Assembly: GCF_964340395.1 (NCBI RefSeq)
Contig: NC_135567.1
Span: 2,944,109-3,008,108, forward strand
Reading direction: 5' to 3'
DNA: 64,000 bases
DNA from: Glandiceps talaboti
Taxonomy: Eukaryota > Hemichordata > Enteropneusta > Spengelidae
Shown: positions 13,820 through 24,863 of the stretch, piece by piece
How positions within the stretch are numbered: the stretch's first letter is position 1
How the letters are laid out: each line of letters begins with the position of its first letter
The notes under the pieces: generated by a model
Told to the model about the DNA's origin: nothing
Databases searched by the model: none
Seen by the model: the letters and a program-made list of their open reading frames with translations, nothing else
Position numbers and translations under genes: made by a program

Positions 13820-13870
13820 CATCAACTTTGCCTATTGAATCACACATAGTTTGAGCTGAGACTCTGGTGG
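13820..13870 (-). CDS. internal exon (51 bp, phase 1-1) of the unrecognised gene
   Basis: Acceptor AATTTCGTTTCAG and consensus donor GATG/GTAAGTAC. Only one frame is open: TRVSAQTMCDSIGKVD. Joining to the exon upstream gives GCC (Ala) and downstream GTT (Val). Same length as the exon at 14242-14292. Confidence 0.65.
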
Positions 13871-14241
13871 CTGAAACGAAATTCAATGTAAATTATTCTA
13901 TTGGTCATAATAACACAAACAAATGTACATCATATACATACACTCCAGTACATATGTGCAACATTCAACATATATATACAAACAACAGAATTGTTACAAC
14001 CAAGCAATGCATCAATATGGATAGTATAGAGCCTGGCTTTCATGATCAAGTTAAACTAAGTTACAGGTAAGTTATTCCTTAGTGTTCACATCTGTGTTAT
14101 TGTGTGATTCCATGAATCAAGAATATATTAGTCTTGTATATACAAGAATAACGGTCAAATCTTACATACAGTAAGATATGTGATGATTATATATGCAAAG
14201 TAAAATAACAGAAATCCAGAGTCATGTATATATGTTCCTAC

Positions 14242-14292
14242 CTGGTACTGCTGAGGAATTGTGGTCTAGATCACTTTGGAAGGAGCTCCCTC
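14242..14292 (-). CDS. internal exon (51 bp, phase 1-1) of the unrecognised gene
   Basis: Acceptor ATCATTTCATTTCAG and donor CCAG/GTAGGAAC. In the phase-1 frame it reads GSSFQSDLDHNSSAVP, a serine/aspartate-rich stretch; the phase-0 frame contains TAG. It needs an upstream exon that ends in phase 1, not found with certainty. The SET exon at 18.5-18.7 kb appears to end in phase 0, so a direct join to it is not supported. Confidence 0.6.
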
Positions 14293-14496
14293 CTGAAATG
14301 AAATGATACATAGAAAAGGTTTGGTTTAGAATGTTTTGAGATGTCATTCATGGTTGTTTATTCATAAAGTGTGCACTTTTCACATTTTATGACCCAAATT
14401 TCAAACCTGTGGTGTAATGTTTATTTGAGCAACATTCTCACGAGACATCATAAGTAACATCTCTACCAAATATTAAAGCAATCTGTGTAAGTTGTT

Positions 14497-14499
<3 letters not shown>

Positions 14500-14551
<52 letters not shown>

Positions 14552-14639
14552 TTCCATGATACTGTAAAACACATTGAACCTGTCAAAAAAAGGAAAATTG
14601 TCCTCACCCAATATCATTGGCATTTCTCAATTGAAATTG

Positions 14640-14733
<94 letters not shown>
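14500..14733. repeat. two (AC)n microsatellites
   Basis: (CA)n at about 14,498-14,549 and a longer (CA)n at 14,641-14,733. The segment between and the text after each tract (CATGTTTCC / CAGATGTTTC, then ATGATAC) are similar, so one tract may be a local duplicate of the other. Confidence 0.9.
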
Positions 14734-14735
<2 letters not shown>

Positions 14736-16432
14736 TGTTTCTATGATACATACCGGTATAACACTGAACTGAAGTTCATCATATTTATTCAGAATGTAAT
14801 GAAATGTTATACTCATGGCACAGATCAACAGGTTACACACATGGCACAATCAAAAGAGGTAAAATATCCTTCCCTTGTGTACCTAGTGACAATATACACA
14901 TTAAAATTTCTCCCTATGGTCATTTTAACCAAAAGGGGAAATATACATATACATGTACCTAGTGACAATATACACATTAAAATTTCTCCCTATGGTCATT
15001 TTAACCATAAGGGGAAATATACATATACATGTACCTAGTGACAATATACACATTAAAATTTCTCCCTATGGTCACTTTCACCATAAGGGGAAATATACAT
15101 ACACATGTACCTAGTGAAAATATACACATTAATATTTCTCCCTATGGTCACTTTCACCATAAGGGGAAATATACATACACATGTACCTAGTGAAAATATA
15201 CACATTAATATTTCTCCCTATGGTCACTTTCACCATAAGGGGAAATATACATACACATGTACCTAGTGAAAATATACACATTAATATTTCTCCCTATGGT
15301 CATTTAAACCATAAGGGGAAATATACATATACATGTACCTAGCGACAATATACACATTAAAATTTCTCCCTATGGTCACTTTCACTATAAGGGGAAATAT
15401 ACATATACCTAGTGAAAATATACACATTAATATTTCTCCCTATGGTCATTTTAACCAAAAGGGGAAATATACATATACATGTACCTAGTGAAAATATACA
15501 CATTAATATTTCTCCCTATGGGCACATGTACTATAAGGGGAAATATACATGTACATGTACCTAGTGACAATATACACATTAATATTTCTCCCTATGGTCA
15601 TTTAAACCATAAGGGGAAATATACATATACATGTACCTAGTGAGAATATACACATTAAAATATCTCCCTATGGTCACTTTCACTATAAGGGGAAATATAC
15701 ATATACATGTACCTAGTGACAATATACACATTAAAATTTCTCCCTATGGTCACTTGTACTATAAGGGGAAATATACATGTACCTAGTGACAATATACACA
15801 TTTTAATATTTCTCCCTATGGTCATTTTAACCAAAAGGGGAAATATACATATACATGTACCTAGTGAAAATATACACATTAATATTTCTCCCTATGGTCA
15901 TTTAAACCATAAGGGGAAATATACATATACATGTACCTAGTGACAATATACACATTAAAATTTCTCCCTATGGTCACTTTCACTATAAGGGGAAATATAC
16001 ATATACATGTACCTAGTGAAAATATACACATTAATATTTCTCCCTATGGTCATCTAAACCATAAGGGGAAATATACATATACATGTACCTAGTGAAAATA
16101 TACACATTAATAGTTCTCCCTATGGTCATTTAAACCATAAGGGGAAATATACATATACATGTACCTAGTGAAAATATACACATTAATATTTCTCCCTATG
16201 GTCATTTAAACCATAAGGGGAAATATACATATACATGTACCTAGTGAAAATATACACATTAATATTTCTCCCTATGGTCACTTTCACTATAAGGGGAAAT
16301 ATACATATACATGTACCTAGTGAAAATATACACATTAAAAGTTCACAGCAAGGTCAAAATGGCAGCTTCGAACGATGTCGTCTGCCAACCTCAAGAGAAG
16401 AGAGCAAGATTTTCATGAGGTATATTATAAAA

Positions 16433-16620
16433 CACATATTGCCTGGCCTATATTTGGCCTATAGCACCCGTTTATTACCCCCTCGTGACTGTGAGTTACC
16501 AGAATTACATGCTATTTCCTGAGGCCTTCGGCCTCAGGAAATAGCATGTGATTCTGGTAACTCACAGTCCCCCGGGTGTAATAAACAGGTGCTATAGCCC
16601 TCATGGCCAGGCAATATGTG
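16433..16620. mobile_element. foldback element inside the satellite (copy 1)
   Basis: Arms of about 92 bp meet at GAGGCCTTCGGCCTC. Termini are CACATATTGCCTGGCC and GGCCAGGCAATATGTG. The preceding about 100 bp (16335-16432, TTCACAGCAAGGTCAAAATGG onward) is not satellite and is copied with the element, so it may be part of the insertion. Confidence 0.8.
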
Positions 16621-17966
16621 TTCAATATACATATACCTAGTGACAATATCCACATTAATATTTCCCTCTATGGTCACTTTCACCATAAGGGGAAATATAC
16701 ATACACATGTACCTAGTGAAAATATACACATTAATATTTCTCCCTATGGTAACTCTCACCATAAGGGGAAATATACATACACATGTACCTAGTGAAAATA
16801 TACATATTAATATTTCTCCCTATGGTCATTTAAACCATAAGGGGAAATATACATATACATGTACCTAGCGACAATATACACATTAAAATTTCTCCCTATG
16901 GTCACTTTCACTATAAGGGGAAATATACATATACCTAGTGAAAATATACACATTAATATTTCTCCCTATGGTCATTTTAACCAAAAGGGGAAATATACAT
17001 ATACATGTACCTAGTGAAAATATACACATTAATATTTCTCCCTATGGGCACATGTACTATAAGGGGAAATATACATGTACATGTACCTAGTGACAATATA
17101 CACATTAATATTTCTCCCTATGGTCATTTAAACCATAAGGGGAAATATACATATACATGTACCTAGTGAGAATATACACATTAAAATATCTCCCTATGGT
17201 CACTTTCACTATAAGGGGAAATATACATATACATGTACCTAGTGACAATATACACATTAAAATTTCTCCCTATGGTCACTTGTACTATAAGGGGAAATAT
17301 ACATATACATGTACCTAGTGACAATATACACATTTTAATATTTCTCCCTATGGTCACTTTCACTATAAGGGGAAATATACATATACATGTACCCAGTGAC
17401 AATATACACATTTTAATATTTCTCCCTATGGTCATTTTAACCAAAAGGGGAAATATACATATACATGTACCTAGTGAAAATATACACATTAATATTTCTC
17501 CCTATGGTCATTTAAACCATAAGGGGAAATATACATATACATGTACCTAGTGACAATATACACATTAAAATTTCTCCCTATGGTCACTTTCACTATAAGG
17601 GGAAATATACATATACATGTACCTAGTGAAAATATACACATTAATATTTCTCCCTATGGTCATTTAAACCATAAGGGGAAATATACATATACATGTACCT
17701 AGTGAAAATATACACATTAATATTTCTCCCTATGGTCATTTAAACCATAAGGGGAAATATACATATACATGTACCTAGTGAAAATATACACATTAATATT
17801 TCTCCCTATGGTCACTTTCACTATAAGGGGAAATATACATATACATGTACCTAGTGAAAATATACACATTAAAAGTTCACAGCAAGGTCAAAATGGCAGC
17901 TTCGAACGATGTCGTCTGCCAACCTCAAGAGAAGAGAGCAAGATTTTCATGAGGTATATTATAAAA

Positions 17967-18154
17967 CACATATTGCCTGGCCTATATTTGGCCTATAGCA
18001 CCCGTTTATTACCCCCTCGTGACTGTGAGTTACCAGAATTACATGCTATTTCCTGAGGCCTTCGGCCTCAGGAAATAGCATGTGATTCTGGTAACTCACA
18101 GTCCCCCGGGTGTAATAAACAGGTGCTATAGCCCTCATGGCCAGGCAATATGTG
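17967..18154. mobile_element. foldback element inside the satellite (copy 2)
   Basis: Essentially identical to the copy at 16433-16620 with the same flanks, offset by 1,534 bp. It was therefore carried by the higher-order duplication and is not a second insertion. Confidence 0.8.
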
Positions 18155-18340
18155 TTCAATATACATATACCTAGTGACAATATCCACATTAATATTTCCC
18201 TCTATGGTCACTTTCACCATAAGGGGAAATGATACATACATGTATACCTAGTGACAATATACACATTAAAATTTCTCCCTAAGGTCACTTTTACTATAAG
18301 GAGAAATATACATATACCTAGCGACAACAAATACATATAA

Positions 18341-18401
18341 ATTTCCTCCTATGGTCACATTTCCTGACTTGAGTTTGTGCTCATTGATTGCCAAAAGTTT
18401 T
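18341..18401. repeat. inverted repeat, left arm (pairs with 20583-20643)
   Basis: About 60 bp from the end of the satellite into unique sequence (CACATTTCCTGACTTGAG, GCTCATTGATTGCCAAAA) recur nearly perfectly in reverse at 20583-20643. The satellite thus points outward from both sides of the 18.4-20.58 kb interval. Confidence 0.8.
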
Positions 18402-18547
18402 CACTCGTCACTATATTGGGAATAGAAATTATATGTTTATGGCAACTTAAACCTTTTTCTGCTATCAGAGGTAGTATATTACTCGATAGTGAGATATTTT
18501 CGGCTACCATTAATTTTGCTATTTAGGATACAGGAGATTGCACCAAC

Positions 18548-18744
18548 CTGTTTTTGCTCCCATGGCAAATTCTTCACACCATAATCACAGAGAATTTCTT
18601 CTCCTTCTTCAATATCTTTAATTGTGAAGAGGCAAAGCACTGGTGATCCATCCAATTTAAGTAATTTCATTTTGGAATTTGGTACCCCATGATTTACCAA
18701 ACGCCCCATACATGAGTTTGGTTCTTCTAGCTGTAGCATCGATA
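18548..18744 (-). CDS. SET-domain exon, KMT5A/SETD8-like, probably frameshifted
   Basis: The C-terminal half of a SET domain: GRLVNHG (the RFxNHS-type cofactor-binding motif), NSKMKLLKLDGSPVLCLF, then IEEGEEILCDYG and a closing LPW. This is the layout of lysine methyltransferases of the KMT5A (SETD8) group. The acceptor is TTTTTTACAG; the donor is probably CAG/GTTGGT, phase 0. Just after the acceptor, ATCGATGCTACA spells Ile-Asp-Ala-Thr, the expected motif before this region, but one frame off from the rest, which suggests a one-base frameshift. The N-terminal SET half was not found. Confidence 0.6.
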
Positions 18745-18775
18745 CTGTAAAAAAGAACACATATATCAGATTCTC

Positions 18776-19065
18776 ATCTTGCAACATGGTTTTTGTCAAG
18801 GGAAGTCATGTCTTACTAACTTACTCAAATTTCTGGATGAAACGACACAATATGTAGATGTTATATACTTAGACTTTGCAAAGGCTTTCAACAAAGTATC
18901 CCATGTCAGATTAATTAACAAAATGGAAAACCATGGTATAACTGGTCCTGTCCTTCAGTGGGTCAAGGCATGGCTAACTGATCGTCAGCGAGTTGTCATA
19001 AATGGAACTTCATCAGCATGGAAAGCAGTCATAAGGGACTGGTCAGTTTCTTCAGCCTGGGGGGG
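18776..19065 (+). mobile_element. LINE RT fragment
   Basis: Frame with QHGFCQGKSCLTNLL, DVIYLDFAKAFNKVSH and VLQWVKAWLTDR, the RT palm of a jockey/CR1-type LINE. It ends in a G-rich run at about 19,060. It starts only about 30 bp from the SET exon's acceptor. Confidence 0.8.
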
Positions 19066-19433
19066 GGGAGGGGGTGGATTGGGAGGGGGGTCGGTCACCC
19101 TGTTTTTGACTTTTTATACAATGGCGTACCATGTATAGCTTTGTCTGAAATGTGGTACATGTAAATATTTGTTCTTCTCCCTGTTTCTTACATAAATTCT
19201 TTAATATTAATTATTAGTTCAAGCATAACTATAAATATACATATACATGTATTACCTAGCTACCACACTAGTTACAGAACATGTCAAATTGAACTTGAAG
19301 GTTTCGTAATGACCGATAATCTTCATAGATAGTTTATAAAAGAAGTTATTAGTTAATCTAAAATGTTCCCTACTCATCACTATGAACTTGTCAGAAGCAC
19401 AGTCGCTTGTAAACTGTTATTCCTTTCCTAAAT

Positions 19434-19530
19434 GGTGTTATTCTTGTCTATGACGGTCCTAATACAGAACAATGACATTATTATAGGGATTGGCGATATT
19501 CTTATAAAATTGGTAGCGATGTCATAAATA
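19434..19530. repeat. inverted copy of the sequence at 24.94-25.03 kb
   Basis: TCTTGTCTATGACGGTCC, GGGATTGGCGATATTC and GGTAGCGATGTCAT here appear reverse-complemented at about 24,940-25,030, beside the palindrome there. It is probably one end of the same mobile element. 19,540-20,330 has an unrecognised open frame and nothing else. Confidence 0.65.
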
Positions 19531-20582
19531 CAACACAAGTTGGGAAACCAAGCTTGGCCAAGCCATTACCAAAACGGTGACATCCGATTTTCATCGATCC
19601 AAAAGTATTGCCAAAACACCAAATGTAACCAAAACATAACCACCCATGCCACACTTGCATATCACTGGACCAACCTGATCACTAATGTGCAACAACATCG
19701 ATCTAAAATACGTTTACGATCGCGTTTCCGAAACAATACCCTCATAGTTGAAAAATACCGCGGAATCAGGTTGACCTGTCATGTTAATGAGGTGGTGCAA
19801 CGTCACTACGTTAATATAGCATGATATATTCATTCATGATGAAGAGAACTATGGCTAAACATGTCTTACAGTGCGGTTTTTTTTGACGTGGGAGCGTGAT
19901 ATGGTAACTGTACTGTAATCAATAATGTGTCATCCACTATGTACCCGTGTTTGGCATGATGCAGTACTTTTCCAGACACAACAATGGCAACAAAAATGTG
20001 ACATTTCTAAGTTTATACGTTGATTACAACATGACAGGACATACATTATCATATGCATCAAATTGAAAGCAATCAGACTACGCATTTTTTTTATTCATTA
20101 CACATATACTCTTAATAAGCTACATTTCCAAACATTTGCAATGTCCCATATTTGTTCAATAACCACCATCTCCAATCCACCACAACAAAACACAAGAAAG
20201 ACTACAAAAATAAGACATCTTTGATAGCAAGAGAGGGAGTGCCCCCTTCTCTTCAGTATCGACCTGAGAGGATGTCAGTAGAAGCTCCAGGGGTATTTTC
20301 CCTGAGGTTTCAGAGGTAATTTAATGAAGTATTATGTAAAGAAAATCAGTTTCTTTAATTTTCTATATACCTTTTTTGAAAGCTGTATTTTTTTCCATGT
20401 AGCCTCCCAAAAGATGGTGTTTGTGAATGCAGTATTACCAATAAAGATAAATATGTTTATTGTGTTAATGTAGCAGAGATAAATTGTGTTAGAATTCATA
20501 GTGGTTACTAGTTGATGCAGCATTATAGAAACTTCTTTCATCTTTCCTTTCTTTTTCCTTTAGCAGGCTAACATTTTATCCA

Positions 20583-20643
20583 TTTTTGGCAATCAATGAG
20601 CACAAACTCAAGTCAGGAAATGTGACCATGGGGGAAATTCATA
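20583..20643. repeat. inverted repeat, right arm (pairs with 18341-18401)
   Basis: Reverse complement of 18341-18401 with few differences. It is followed to about 20,667 by a short piece of the 76-bp satellite in reverse orientation. Confidence 0.8.
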
Positions 20644-20743
20644 TGTATATATTTTCACTAGGTATATGTACAACTATGGAATGTAGAGAGTTGCGGTTGC
20701 TTGCATGAAGTGAGCTTCAAGCAAGGACAATTTAGGTAAAGAC

Positions 20744-20921
20744 CAATCTGATTAAAATCCGATGTGGTGAAAGTGGCTAGATGTCCTTATTTACCTCTAT
20801 TCATCGTGTTGTGACTTTGTTTTGTTCGCAGTGATTGAACAAAACAAACGTCACAACACGATGAATAGAGGTAAATAAGGACATCTAGCCGCTTTCACCA
20901 CATCGGATTTTAATCAGATTG
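20744..20921. repeat. 178-bp near-perfect palindrome
   Basis: Arms 20744-20827 and 20837-20921 match except for one substitution and one single-base indel, with a 9-bp loop GCAGTGATT. Termini CAATCTGATTAAAATCC / GGATTTTAATCAGATTG. It is likely a recent foldback/MITE insertion; no target duplication was identified. Confidence 0.85.
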
Positions 20922-21662
20922 ACCACACACGTTTGTACAGTCACACAATGTTTCGACCAGAATTGAAGTCATCTTCTTGCTAATCAGAGGATGTATGATC
21001 ATAGCAAAGATGTCAGAATTACATGTACCAAGCGAAGACAACAGTACTTGATTTGGTATAGCATGTTTACAGGAGGCATCGTCTACCCTTGCAAGTCGAT
21101 GGGAAAGCCAAAGTCAATTATTTACATGTCAGACAAACAGTTGAGTTTTAAATAATGATAAATCGATCACATGTCGAGTATTTTTTTTCAACTCTCCCAA
21201 CTTTTGAGCGTAAATTTACATGAACTATTTTTCGAGGGATGACTTCATTTTGTAAAAGTAGTGCTACTTGTGCGCCTGTTGGATAACAAAATAAATCATT
21301 CGAAGTACATGAATAGATACAATAATAAAACCATTTCAATACTGATTTCAGTGATCAACAAATAACATGTTGTATGTAGCTTGAATTATAATAAGATGAA
21401 GTTGTTGTTGTTGTTGTTGTTGTTTACGAAATTGTATCTAATATTATACTTCATAATGGTATGAGCCTCTGGTATGAGCCACACTGCCCCAGTTGATCAT
21501 TATCACATGCAGTGTCCTAATCAGTAAACAGAGTCGTTGGATGTTGGATCCCATGGTGTTTATACTTTGAAAAGTTACCGACACTGATTATATTGTTTGT
21601 CTTTGCTTGAAACTTGTCTCATTCTTCATTGCCACAAGCAAGCAACCTCAACGCTGTTATTT

Positions 21663-21860
21663 CCAGAGTATATTTCTCCTTATAGTACAAGTGACCATAG
21701 GGAGAAATTTTAATGTGTACATGTATATTGTCACTAGGTATAATATGTATATTTCCCCTTACAGTGAAAGTGACCATAGGGAGAAATTTTAATGTGTATA
21801 TTGTCACTAGATATATGTATATTTCCCCTTATAGCAAAAGTGACCATAGGGAGAAATTCT
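21663..21860 (-). repeat. 76-bp satellite, short inverted array (about 2.5 units)
   Basis: TTTCCCCTTA, GTGACCATAGGGAGAAATTTTAATG and TGTCACTAGGTATA are the reverse complement of the 14.9-18.3 kb unit. 20,922-21,662 between the two satellite pieces shows no supported gene. Confidence 0.85.
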
Positions 21861-22124
21861 TCTGACAAACCATAGGAATTATTCACAAAAGAGTATTGCA
21901 GCCTGCCAGCTGAAAATGCAAGACTATCTGCTGACTGGATCTATCTGATGTCAGCACACCATGATTTTTGTTTTCTTAATACTTTGCTGTGTACCAAAAA
22001 TTATTTTAACATGACCCTTCCCCCATTCTCCATTTGTAAAAAGTAACCCTCCTCTTTGTCCTATTTTGTAAAACATGACAATTGCATATACTGAAGGTTA
22101 ACCAATCTTCCCATTATATGTATA

Positions 22125-24045
22125 CATACAAATTAAAAGATTTTGACTCTGTATTAGAAAGCAATATTTGTACATGTAAATTTACCTCCCGTTATTGGCA
22201 AGATATTTTGTTCCATTTTATATAAGAGACAGGATTTATGGTTAAATGAAAACGGTCCTATCATCGAACTACAATCAGCCTTTAAGAAATAGCGAAGTGC
22301 AATAGATAATATATTTATTCTTAATACTATTATTACAGATTATTTAGCTAAACCCAAAGGACGAATGTTTTGTGCGTAAGTCGATTTTGAAAAAGCCTTT
22401 GATAGGGTACAACACTATCTACTCTTCTATAAGTTATTCAAATCTGGTATGAAGGGAAATTACTTTCGTACTTTAATGTCAATGTATAGCAATGTTCAAG
22501 CTTGTGTTCGAACACCTCATGGTTTGACTAACTTCTTTCATTGTAATTGTGGCTTAAACAGGGGTCTGTTATATCCCCACTTTTATTTTGCTTTTTTGTA
22601 AATGACATCGAAAGAGAACTACAAACCGAAAAATCTGCCGGAGTCTATATTGCTGGCCTAAATTTGTGGCTATTACTATTTGTAGACGATCTGGTCTTAA
22701 TGAGTGATACCGTCGTTGGGCTGCAAAGATTATTAAATAAATTGTCCATGTATTGTAAACGTTGGCTCCTAAATGTAAATCATGCCAAAACTAAAATTAT
22801 TGTATTTAACAAGGTGGGATAATTAAGAAAACTGAGAAATGGTTCTTAGATGGGCACAAACTTGACGTTGTCCCTTTTTATAAATACCTCGGAATCATTA
22901 TGTCGAGTAGCGGCAAATGGTATTTAGCTCAGAAAACCCTTGCACTTCAAGCCAGCAAAGCTATGTTTACTGTTCAAAACCAACTGGCTAAACTTGGAGA
23001 CATACCAGTCAATGCCGCGCTTAAAGTTTTTGATGGAAAAATATCACAGATACTCAACTAAGCAGCAGAGATTTGGGGTTTTCATAAAGAAACTGACATT
23101 GAACGTGTCCATAGTAAATTTCTACGTTACATATTGGGTTTAAATCGACATACGCCAAACTGTGCTTCCCTTCCTGAAACCGGTCGTTTACAATTAATTG
23201 TTACCAGACAAATCAAAATAATCAAGTATTGGTTTAAGTTGTTAAATTTGAAACCAGACTGCATCCTGTCTCTATGCTATAAGTATCAGTACGGAACGGC
23301 TGAAAATGATGTAAATTGTTGGGCCCTTGACGTCAAACACTTGTTATGTTGTTTTGGTTTTAGTGAAGTATGACAGACACAGGGTGTTGGAAATGAAAAT
23401 AGTTTTATCAATATATTCAAGGACAGGTGCAAGGATATCAATAGTCAACTAATACACAGTGAAATGTTAGAAACCTCTAAACTAGACATGTATTGTAATT
23501 TCAAATCTTTATTGACCTATCATATGAGATTTACCTAGACGTAGTGGACAAAAAAGTGTTCCGCTATGCACTCTGTCGCCTTCGTACGTCATCTCATCAG
23601 CTACAAATTGAAAACTGTAGATGGGAAAGAACAAAACCCCCTAGAAGTGATCGAGTGTGTCCTTTCTGTCAAAATGGAACAATTGAAGATGAATATCATT
23701 TTTGTCTGGTCTGTCCTACATATGATGACATACAAAGGAAGTACATTCCAGATTATTTCTTCGACCCACCTGCTCTACAAAATGTATTTAAGTTCTTAAT
23801 ACTATTATCAACAAAACATGAACATTTAATTAGACAACTCTCATGTTATGTTCACTTTGCTTTTCAGAAAAGAGCTGAAATGATTGAAAAATCTGGATGA
23901 CGGTAAACAACTGTACAACTTTTGGTTTATAAAGTTTTGTACATAAAGGCCGGTGGCCTAATATTATACGAATAAAACATTTATTCATTCATACAAATTA
24001 AAGGATTATGACTCTGTATTAGAAAGCAATATTTGTACATGTAAA
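22125..24045 (+). mobile_element. 5'-truncated LINE with 56-bp flanking direct repeats
   Basis: Insert 22181-23989. RT motifs: VDFEKAFDRVQHYLLFYKLF (about 22380), LKQGSVISPLLFCFFVNDIE and LLLFVDDLVLMSD (FVDD catalytic box) at 22550-22820, then FYKYLGIIMSSSGKWYLA. A C-terminal zinc-binding-like segment, VCPFCQNGTIEDEYHFCLVC, is at 23544-23900 with stop near 23,901. Frameshifts and stops break it. The 3' tail is AATAAAACATTTATTCATT. Direct repeats 22125-22180 and 23990-24045 (2 mismatches in 56) look like an unusually long target-site duplication. Confidence 0.9.
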
Positions 24046-24178
24046 GTGACAAACAGTGAAAGACTAGCTAGTTACCTTTCTCTTATAACCACACACAATC
24101 TAGTTAGTATCTAAAACATGCTTTCCATGTTGTGCATACTCTGCCTGATCTGGTCACTTGTAAAAGTTCCTGATATCA

Positions 24179-24358
24179 TTGTCATCATCATCATCATCGT
24201 CATCACCTTCACCTTCAGTATTGCCATTATCAGTGTCACTCATCTGACTCACTGGTACTACTTAATTAAGTCAGTACAAGTCTCACTGTCCGTGTTCTCT
24301 ATTACATTCAAAACTAAATCACCACCACCACCACCACCACCACCACCACCACCACCAT
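24179..24358. repeat. (ATC)n and (CAC)n trinucleotide tracts
   Basis: CATCATCATCATCGTCATC at about 24,183-24,206 and (CAC)n at about 24,320-24,357. On the minus strand the first tract gives an acidic run (SDTDNGNTEGEGDD...), a possible small exon of the gene starting at 24741, but the donor is unclear. Confidence 0.6.
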
Positions 24359-24524
24359 CAGCATCTACATCAGTATATGGTACGTCTCAATACTTCTTTT
24401 GCTGGCACTCATTAGAAGTTGATGTTTGTGTTGGAGTTGGCATGGAGGTACCTTGTTAATATTGGCTTAACGCTCTGTGCATACTATTCCTTTTACCTCC
24501 ATGGAGTTGGCAATCCAGTTATAC

Positions 24525-24743
24525 CTTTGTTGTTGTTGTTATTTAATATTAACACGTGTTCTTCTGATGGCGAGCCCTGTGACCTGGCAAACTTATGCTG
24601 TTCACGAAGAATTCTGTCCAACTCTTCCTTCGAGTCTATTGTCTCACAGATACTATCAACTTTGTCATAACCAAGATATATCGGGACATCCATAACTTTA
24701 TCTAAATTGTGCATTCGACGTTCGACATGTCGCGACACCATGT
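24525..24743 (-). CDS. likely first coding exon of a minus-strand gene
   Basis: Acceptor with a good pyrimidine tract (TTTTCGTCCCTCCTGCTATCAG), then AC and the start codon ATGG at 24741. The frame is open for 72 codons: MVSRHVERRMHNLDKVMDV ... ETIDSKEELDRILREQHKF, charged and helix-like, then an asparagine run. The donor AAAG/GTATAA leaves in phase 1, the phase used by the exons at 10.3-14.3 kb. It may be the 5' end of that gene or of the SET gene, both on this strand. A weak next exon is possible at 24394-24451. Product unrecognised. Confidence 0.45.
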
Positions 24744-24863
24744 CTGATAGCAGGAGGGACGAAAAGCTTCAAAAGTTCAAGCGTCACTCGACTCTGAACT
24801 CCAGTATGGCACAAACAAATCACCAACAAACTAACAGAGTCAACAACAAAGGTCACTCTGCGA

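Larger units (their letters stand above)
14880..18350 (+). repeat. 76-bp satellite array with higher-order duplication
   Basis: More than 35 units of a 76-bp repeat: ATATACACATTAA, TTTCTCCCTATGGTCA, ACCATAAGGGGAAATA, then CATGTACCTAGTGA. Within each unit CCCTATGGT and ACCATAAGGGG are inverted and could pair. Blocks about 15.1-16.64 and 16.64-18.18 kb are near-identical at an offset of 1,534 bp, including a foldback element in each, so a roughly 20-unit block was duplicated in tandem. Open frames here are repeat artefacts. Confidence 0.95.

Noticed and set aside
14880-18350. Regular repeats with short variable segments, CRISPR-like at first sight
   Set aside because: Units are contiguous 76-bp satellite copies with no unique spacers, in a spliced eukaryotic context.
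14242-18548. Direct splice of the SET exon to the exon at 14242-14292
   Set aside because: The best SET donor ends in phase 0 while the 14242-14292 exon needs phase 1; the only phase-1 donor (TTG/GTGCAA) is weak.
19540-19824. 94-codon plus-strand frame
   Set aside because: Stop-free but with no motif, no neighbouring exons and composition like non-coding sequence.
21220-21275. Candidate minus-strand exon GAQVALLLQNEVIPRKIVH after a good acceptor (TTGTTATCCAACAG)
   Set aside because: The donor CAT/GTAAAT is weak and leaves in phase 0, with no partner exon; no homology recognised.
24168-24253. Candidate acidic exon on the minus strand (SDTDNGNTEGEGDD...)
   Set aside because: It is driven by the (ATC)n tract; no good donor or matching phase could be fixed. 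Mentioned only under the tract.
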